Positions 59,587 to 64,000 of a stretch of 64,000 nt of DNA are shown here, piece by piece. The position numbers were made by a program, and so were the translations under genes. The stretch covers positions 186,001 to 250,000 of the forward strand of contig JAWLCE010000001.1 in NCBI GenBank assembly GCA_041687335.1, read 5' to 3'. Source of the DNA: JAJFUE01 sp041687335. GTDB lineage: Bacteria > Sumerlaeota > Sumerlaeia > MVZB01. Under the pieces are notes generated by a model. The model worked only from the letters and a program-made list of their open reading frames with translations. It was not told the origin of the DNA and ran no database searches. Within the stretch, counting starts at the first letter, position 1; every line of letters begins with the position of its first letter.

Positions 59587-61699
59587 GGATCATCCCCACG
59601 ATGCGCAACGTCTCGACTCGGACATTGGGCGGTATTTCGTTGTGCGAGAGGATCACGAGGTTGGGCAGGAACTTCTCGGTCAGCCGGCGCAGCGGCGCCC
59701 GGCAGGCCGGCAGGCAGGTCAGCACCGGCGTCCCCTGCGTCAGACTCCATTCCTCGCAGGCCTGCTCGAGAGCGCTTAAAATGCGCTGCGCCGACTCCGG
59801 GTCCAGCGTCAACTGCAACCCCTGGTCGCTCATGCGCGTGTGGCGCATCAGCAAGTCCTCCACCTCACGGTCAAGCATCATCACCCGCAGCCGGCCCGCC
59901 TCATCCAGGTATGGCCGCGTGACGTGGCGCGCCAGTCCCTGGCGCACATATTCGGTCAGCAGGTCGGGGTCGCGCACCGCCGGGGTCCGCTCGGTCATCG
60001 TCTCGACGATCGTCAGCATGTCGCGAATCGAGACGTGCTCGGCGAGCAGGTTCTGCAGCACTTTCTGGATCAGCCCCAGCGGCAGGATATCGGGGATCAC
60101 CCCCTCGACGACCTTCGGATATTTTTTGCCCAGCATGTCGACCAGGTCCTGCGTTTCCTGGCGCGTCAGCAGCTCCTGCGCATGGTTCTTCAGCACCTCG
60201 GCCAGGTGGGCGATGATGATCGTCGAGGCATCAACGACGGTGTAGCCGAGCGCCTGGGCCTGCTCGCGCCGGGTTTCCGGAATCCACAGCGCCGGCAGCC
60301 CGAAGGCCGGCTCAACCGTCGGGATGCCCTCGACCGCCTCGCCGCCCATCCCCTCCTCGGCTGCCATCGCCATCAGGTGGCCCTGCAACAGGTCCGCGCT
60401 GGCCACCACGCAGCCCTTGATCAGGATCGCGTAACTGGCCGGCTTGAACTCCAAATTGTCGCGAATGTGGACCGGGGGCAGCACAAAACCCCACTCCTGC
60501 GCGAACTGGCGCCGCAGCGACTTGATCCGGTCGAGCAGATCCCCCTTCTGCTCCTGATCCACCAGGCTGATGAGCCCGTAGCCAACCTCCAGCGAAACCG
60601 CGTCCAGCGGGGGCAGCATCGGCTGCTCGGCCGGCTTGGCCGGCGCGCTGGCGGCGGCAAGTCGCTGAGTTTCCATCTCGTTGCGGCGCCGCCGCTTGAG
60701 CGCCTCGTTGGCCGTCCACGAGATGAAGCCGGTCATCCCAGCCAGCATGAAAAACGGAAAGCTCGGCATTCCCGGCAGTAGGCCGAAGATCACCAGCATC
60801 CCCGCCGCCACGCCCATCGCGCGCGGCTGGAAAAACAGCTGTTGGCCGACGCTCTCGCTGAGTGTCCCCTCTTGCGCGGCGCGGGTGACCACCAGGCCGG
60901 CCGCCGTCGAGACCACCAGCGCCGGGATCTGGCTGACCAGGCCGTCGCCCACCGTCAGCAACGTATAATTGGCCGCCGCCGCCGCCGGCGCCATCCCATG
61001 CTGCAAGACTCCGATGATCAGCCCGCCGAAGATGTTGATGACCAGAATGATGATGCCGGCAATGGCATCGCCGCGGACGAATTTGCTGGCGCCGTCCATC
61101 GCGCCGTAAAAGTCCGCCTCCAGCTCGATCTTGCGCCGCCGTTCGCGGGCGTCGTTCTCATTGATCAGCCCCGCGTTCAGGTCCGCATCGATCGACATCT
61201 GCTTGCCCGGCATCGCGTCCAACGTGAAGCGGGCGCTGACCTCCGCCACGCGGCCCGCACCCTTGGTGATCACCATGAAGTTGATGACGATCAGAATCAG
61301 GAAGATGATCAGGCCGACGACATAATTCCCGCCGACCACGAAGTTGCCGAACGCCTCGATCACCCCGCCGGCGGCGTGCACCCCCTGATTGCCATTGAGC
61401 AGGATCAGCCGCGTCGTGCCCACGTTGAGCGCCAGCCGGAACAGGGTCACGATCAGCAGCAGGCTCGGGAAGACCGAGAAATCGAGCGGCTTGTTGATGT
61501 AGATGCCGACGAACAGGATCAGCAGCGAACAGGTGATCGACAGCGTCAGCAGCAGGTCCATCGCCCAGGGCGGCACCGGCACCACCATGATGATCAGGAT
61601 GCCGATGATCGACAGCGGCAAGAGCGCATCACGCTGCTGGCGGATCAGCTCGACCCACTGGTTGGGCACCGTCGGAGTTCCTGCTGGTTGGCCGGCCAT
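59573..61699 (-). CDS. flhA: Flagellar export apparatus protein FlhA
   Basis: This 708-residue protein has eight membrane helices in the N-terminal half with family blocks LDFSVFPSLLLIVTLFRLALN, VTKGAGRVAEVSARF, AMPGKQMSIDADLNAGLI and AISGDGLVSQIP-like text (VGDGLVSQIPALVVSTAAGL), and a cytoplasmic C-terminal domain (VVDASTIIIAHLAEVLKNHAQELLTRQE). It forms the export gate of the flagellar type III system. The ATG at 61699 is preferred; a TTG at 61711 lies next to a GGAAG site. flhB is not in the window. Confidence 0.95.
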   Translation of the reverse strand: MAGQPAGTPTVPNQWVELIRQQRDALLPLSIIGILIIMVVPVPPWAMDLLLTLSITCSLLILFVGIYINKPLDFSVFPSLLLIVTLFRLALNVGTTRLILLNGNQGVHAAGGVIEAFGNFVVGGNYVVGLIIFLILIVINFMVITKGAGRVAEVSARFTLDAMPGKQMSIDADLNAGLINENDARERRRKIELEADFYGAMDGASKFVRGDAIAGIIILVINIFGGLIIGVLQHGMAPAAAAANYTLLTVGDGLVSQIPALVVSTAAGLVVTRAAQEGTLSESVGQQLFFQPRAMGVAAGMLVIFGLLPGMPSFPFFMLAGMTGFISWTANEALKRRRRNEMETQRLAAASAPAKPAEQPMLPPLDAVSLEVGYGLISLVDQEQKGDLLDRIKSLRRQFAQEWGFVLPPVHIRDNLEFKPASYAILIKGCVVASADLLQGHLMAMAAEEGMGGEAVEGIPTVEPAFGLPALWIPETRREQAQALGYTVVDASTIIIAHLAEVLKNHAQELLTRQETQDLVDMLGKKYPKVVEGVIPDILPLGLIQKVLQNLLAEHVSIRDMLTIVETMTERTPAVRDPDLLTEYVRQGLARHVTRPYLDEAGRLRVMMLDREVEDLLMRHTRMSDQGLQLTLDPESAQRILSALEQACEEWSLTQGTPVLTCLPACRAPLRRLTEKFLPNLVILSHNEIPPNVRVETLRIVGMIHAAA

Positions 61700-62167
61700 A
61701 AGCTGGGGCAAACTTCCAAATCAAAGTCACTGGGCCGCACCGGCCCGCGATGGCACACATGCAACTCATCGGCCAAGTGCGGCAAGACAGCGGCGTGTGG
61801 CGGGCGCGATGAGCACAGTCATCTGGATTGGCTGGATTTAACATGGCCAGGCGAGAATACATGCGAACCGGGGACGCCCGGCATTGAGCGTCAATATATC
61901 GTCGATCGCAAATCTCTGCCGCCGCTTTACGCCAGAATTCCGTCGCCCCGGAAAGGCTTGATGCCGGCTGTCCCTATTATTCCGCAACCTGCAGCTGTCA
62001 CGGGTTTAGGGCGCGCAGCCGCTGCCCTGCGGATCAGGCTCCCACCAATAATTTTATTTTTTGGTTTCTTGTTGCCGTCATCGGGACGCTGGCATATCCA
62101 ATAAACTTAATCGTTCGGACTGGGACCGGGTCGAACAAAAGGCGGGACACTCATGAGGAGACTGACC
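61700..62167. other. 468-bp divergent gap upstream of flhA
   Basis: Besides the sigma-54-like site at 61760-61775 nothing is recognised. G+C falls around 61880-61980 and 62040-62110. No frame with a ribosome-binding site or family match is seen. It must hold the promoters of flhA (minus) and of the small protein at 62168 (plus). Confidence 0.5.
61760..61775 (-). promoter_or_regulatory. Candidate sigma-54 (-24/-12) promoter of the flhA operon
   Basis: On the minus strand TGGCCGATGAGTTGCA fits TGGCACRNNNNTTGCW except at two bases, with the GG and GC pairs exactly 10 bases apart. It would start transcription about 50 bases before the flhA ATG. Sigma-54 control of flhA operons is common. No activator gene was found here. 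Confidence 0.4.
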
Positions 62168-62608
62168 ATGCGCTGGCTGATCATCGGCGCCGTGCTTGCG
62201 CTGGGTATCTTTTACTGGCTCAGTGAGCTGAACCCCATGGCGCGCCCGCGCCAGACCCTCATCCGGCCCGGTCAGGAGGCAAAGGTCGCACCAGCCCCTG
62301 CCGCCCGTCCCCGGTTTGCCGCCGGCCACCCCGCCGGCATCGACCACAAGGCTCGGCTCGAACAGATGCGGCGGATCGCACGTGCTCGCAGGGTCGAAAT
62401 TGTGGAATACAAACCCTCAGCCGGCGGGGCCACGGTCCTGTTTCAATGGCAGGGCGAGTCGGCGGGTCCCGGTGGCGGGTTCACCCTCGAGCTGCTGCGC
62501 GAGGGGCTCATTCGCACCATGGACGAGCCGGGACCCGAATCCATGGGCATCCGCCACGACGCACAAAACCGGCGGATCTACTGGCGTCAGGCGAAATTCG
62601 GCTTCTGA
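62168..62608 (+). CDS. Hypothetical membrane-anchored protein
   Basis: This 146-residue protein has one N-terminal membrane helix (WLIIGAVLALGIFYWLSEL), a proline- and arginine-rich linker and a soluble domain of about 80 residues with beta-type text (RRVEIVEYKPSAGGATVLFQ, MGIRHDAQNRRIYWRQ). I do not recognise it. The ATG at 62168 follows AGGAGA by 6 bases; the ATG at 62153 overlaps that site. A strong terminator follows 18 bp after the stop. Confidence 0.6.
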   Translation: MRWLIIGAVLALGIFYWLSELNPMARPRQTLIRPGQEAKVAPAPAARPRFAAGHPAGIDHKARLEQMRRIARARRVEIVEYKPSAGGATVLFQWQGESAGPGGGFTLELLREGLIRTMDEPGPESMGIRHDAQNRRIYWRQAKFGF

Positions 62609-62626
62609 TTGCCGCCCCCAAAGAGA

Positions 62627-62652
62627 ATCGGGGCTCCCGCAGGAGCCCCGAT
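62627..62652. terminator. Strong hairpin between convergent genes
   Basis: ATCGGGGCTCC (62627-62637) pairs perfectly with GGAGCCCCGAT (62642-62652) over a 4-base loop. It separates the stop at 62608 from the convergent stop at 62692 and can serve both strands. Confidence 0.75.
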
Positions 62653-62691
62653 CGTCATTCCAATTATTCCAATTGAGCTGTGTCCCGGGAA

Positions 62692-64000
62692 TTAGTCCCA
62701 AGCGGTGGGCGTTTCGCCCTCGGAGGCCCAGCGCTGCAGCTCATTCGGCTCACGGTCGTTCAGGCGACCCAGGCTCAGTTCGATGCCCAGCGCACCCTCA
62801 CGGCCATAATCCGGGCCAAGGCCCAGCTGAAGCCCGTAGTCATCCTCACCGACGCCGACGCCCGCTCGCGTGCCGATGCCGCCCAGGCCAACGCCCGCGC
62901 CGGCATGCAGGCCGAGGCCCTCGCCGCCGATCTCATCCATACCGTAGCCGCGGCCGAAGCCGATATCGCCACCGACCGACAGCCCATGGGGGCCGTAGCC
63001 CGGTCCGACGCCGACCTGCGTGCCGAAGCCCTGGCGGCCGACGTCAATGCCGCCGCCCAGGCCGATGCCATGCTCGCCGCCGCCGGCCCATGCCCGCGTG
63101 CCAAGCCCCTCGGCATCATACACGCCGGGGCTGGTATAGCCCTGGCCGATGCCGAGCTGGGTGCCCAGCGCAAGCATCTGTGGGCTGTAGCCCGGCCCGA
63201 TGCCGGCGCGCCCGCCCACTTCGATCGGCCCGAGGCCGACACCCGCCTGCGTGCCCAGGCCTGTGGTGCCGCCGCCAACGCCCGCCTGGACGCCGAGGCC
63301 CTCACCGCCGATGTAGTCGCGGCCATAATCGCGGCCAAAGCCGAAATCAAAGCCCACGCCATACTCGCCGGGACCGTAGTCGTCGCCCAGGACCACCTGA
63401 CCGCCGAGCTGCGGGTGGCGCTGCTCGCGGTAGAGGACCCACTGCGAGTAGTCATATTCATCCACCAGCTCCGGTTCCTGCCAATCGACCGTGGAATCCA
63501 GCCCGGTGTGATACTCGACATTCTCGGGGGCCGGCTGTGTGGTCAGCCGCCCATTCTGCTGATAGGTCATCGCCCGCTCGCGTTCCAATGCCAGGCGTTC
63601 CTCGCTCCGCCAGTCACGCGAGCCGTTGCCGAAGACCTCGGGCTGCTCAAAGCGGCCCTCGGTGCGATAGCTGGCGATCCCGGGCTGCTGCAAATCGGTC
63701 CGGTAGCCATACTGATCATAGCTCTGATAGACCTGATAGCCCGGCTGCTGAACCTGGGGCTGCTGCATCGGCTGTGAATACTGGGGCTGCTGCGTCATCG
63801 GCTGCTGCATCATCGGCTGCTGCTGGAACTGGGGCTGCTGCATCATCGGCTGCTGCATCGGCTGCGTATACTGGGGCTGCTGCGTCATCGGCTGCTGCAT
63901 CGGCTGCGTATACTGGGGCTGCTGCATTTGCGGCTGTCCCTGATAGTAGCCATAGAACCGCTGGTCCTGATACCCCTGAGGCCTGGCTTCCTGATAGCGG
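62692..64000 (-). CDS. Glutamine/methionine/proline-rich and glycine-rich repeat protein (5' end beyond the window)
   Basis: The frame is open to base 64000, so the N-terminus is missing; 436 residues are visible. The first about 100 are Q, P, M and Y repeats (QPMQQPM, TQQPQYTQ units). The C-terminal 270 are glycine-rich units built on GLGxxAGVGxG, with D/Y/E-rich turns such as GPGYGP and GRGYGMDE, ending in LGIELSLGRLND. This looks like a secreted or surface-layer-type beta repeat, perhaps a barrel or solenoid. I know no family. An alanine-rich plus-strand frame over the same region is a mirror of the repeats. Confidence 0.6.
   Translation of the reverse strand, partial: RYQEARPQGYQDQRFYGYYQGQPQMQQPQYTQPMQQPMTQQPQYTQPMQQPMMQQPQFQQQPMMQQPMTQQPQYSQPMQQPQVQQPGYQVYQSYDQYGYRTDLQQPGIASYRTEGRFEQPEVFGNGSRDWRSEERLALERERAMTYQQNGRLTTQPAPENVEYHTGLDSTVDWQEPELVDEYDYSQWVLYREQRHPQLGGQVVLGDDYGPGEYGVGFDFGFGRDYGRDYIGGEGLGVQAGVGGGTTGLGTQAGVGLGPIEVGGRAGIGPGYSPQMLALGTQLGIGQGYTSPGVYDAEGLGTRAWAGGGEHGIGLGGGIDVGRQGFGTQVGVGPGYGPHGLSVGGDIGFGRGYGMDEIGGEGLGLHAGAGVGLGGIGTRAGVGVGEDDYGLQLGLGPDYGREGALGIELSLGRLNDREPNELQRWASEGETPTAWD

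Noticed and set aside
62680..63777. Alanine-rich open frame on the plus strand
   Set aside because: It mirrors the glycine-rich repeats of the minus-strand gene. The terminator at 62627-62652 and convergent arrangement favour the minus strand, and the frame there continues past the window edge.
63740..63925. Short repeated blocks resembling a CRISPR array
   Set aside because: The units are in-frame codon repeats for Q, P and M of about 9-30 bp without constant spacers, inside an open coding frame.
1..64000. tRNA and rRNA genes
   Set aside because: I looked for T-loop (GGTTCGAATCC-like) and rRNA core sequences by eye on both strands and found none. A covariance search would be needed to be sure.

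Overview
This window is GC-rich DNA (about two thirds G+C by eye), densely coding on both strands, from a motile bacterium with a Gram-negative type envelope. The evidence is an RND efflux pump with its periplasmic adaptor, heptosyltransferase-type and O-antigen-ligase-type glycan genes, an exosortase/EpsI pair and a flagellar export and regulation block (flhA, flhF, flhG, fliA). No rRNA, tRNA or other decisive phylogenetic marker was found. The overall style (scattered biosynthetic genes, many orphan sensor kinases and glycosyltransferases, palindromic intergenic repeats, proteins with pseudopilin-like tails ending in a YDPTNGT..SGD motif) suggests an uncultured lineage of the Sumerlaeota / Hydrogenedentota / Planctomycetota kind. 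That placement is inference only.

Layout. 1-5.9 kb: 3' part of a sulfite reductase, translationally overlapping a methyltransferase and a double GT4 glycosyltransferase, then a ClsB-type cardiolipin synthase. 5.9-11.1 kb: an RND efflux system whose adaptor and pump genes are separated by an oppositely oriented DUF2089 regulator and a small membrane protein; a 15-bp palindrome lies in the divergent promoter region. 11.2-19.4 kb: housekeeping and envelope genes (acetyltransferase, LOG-family protein, methyltransferase, hemolysin III, rsmA, SH3 lipoprotein, ZIP transporter, hisF). 19.5-26.7 kb: DUF2905 and dnaB on the minus strand, with two DnaA-box-like 9-mers upstream, and a plus-strand run rpe-coaD-DUF4911-O-antigen ligase/TPR-MoxR ATPase. 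26.7-35.2 kb: membrane glycosyltransferase, alkaline phosphatase, GT2-GT9 fusion, MFS exporter, RluA-type pseudouridine synthase and HU. 35.5-41.3 kb: a Na+/Pi transporter with Ig-like and PhoU-like domains, a cohesin-like secreted protein and nadB.

41.3-46.3 kb is the accessory hot spot. A promoter + membrane-protein + glycoside-hydrolase unit has been duplicated. The first copy keeps the membrane gene but only a broken 5' piece of the hydrolase, interrupted by a palindromic element. The second copy is intact. A 3' tail of a third hydrolase copy survives beyond a methyltransferase gene. Several families of palindromic or tandem intergenic repeats cluster here and elsewhere. 46.3-50.1 kb: a sensor kinase whose upstream region was entered by a complete IS element (1,595 bp, ISNCY-like) with a perfect 16-bp target duplication. 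50.1-55.3 kb: GT4 glycosyltransferase, site-2 protease, DUF177 protein and exosortase-EpsI. 55.4-61.7 kb: flhA-flhF-flhG-fliA and a GAF histidine kinase on the minus strand, with a sigma-54-like promoter candidate upstream of flhA. 62-64 kb: a small anchored protein and a glycine-rich repeat protein that runs off the window.

How the genes work together: a large share serve surface glycan assembly (five glycosyltransferase genes with seven catalytic domains, O-antigen ligase, exosortase/EpsI, methyltransferases, acetyltransferase) and motility. The rest are housekeeping genes in small operons with ATGA-type overlaps.
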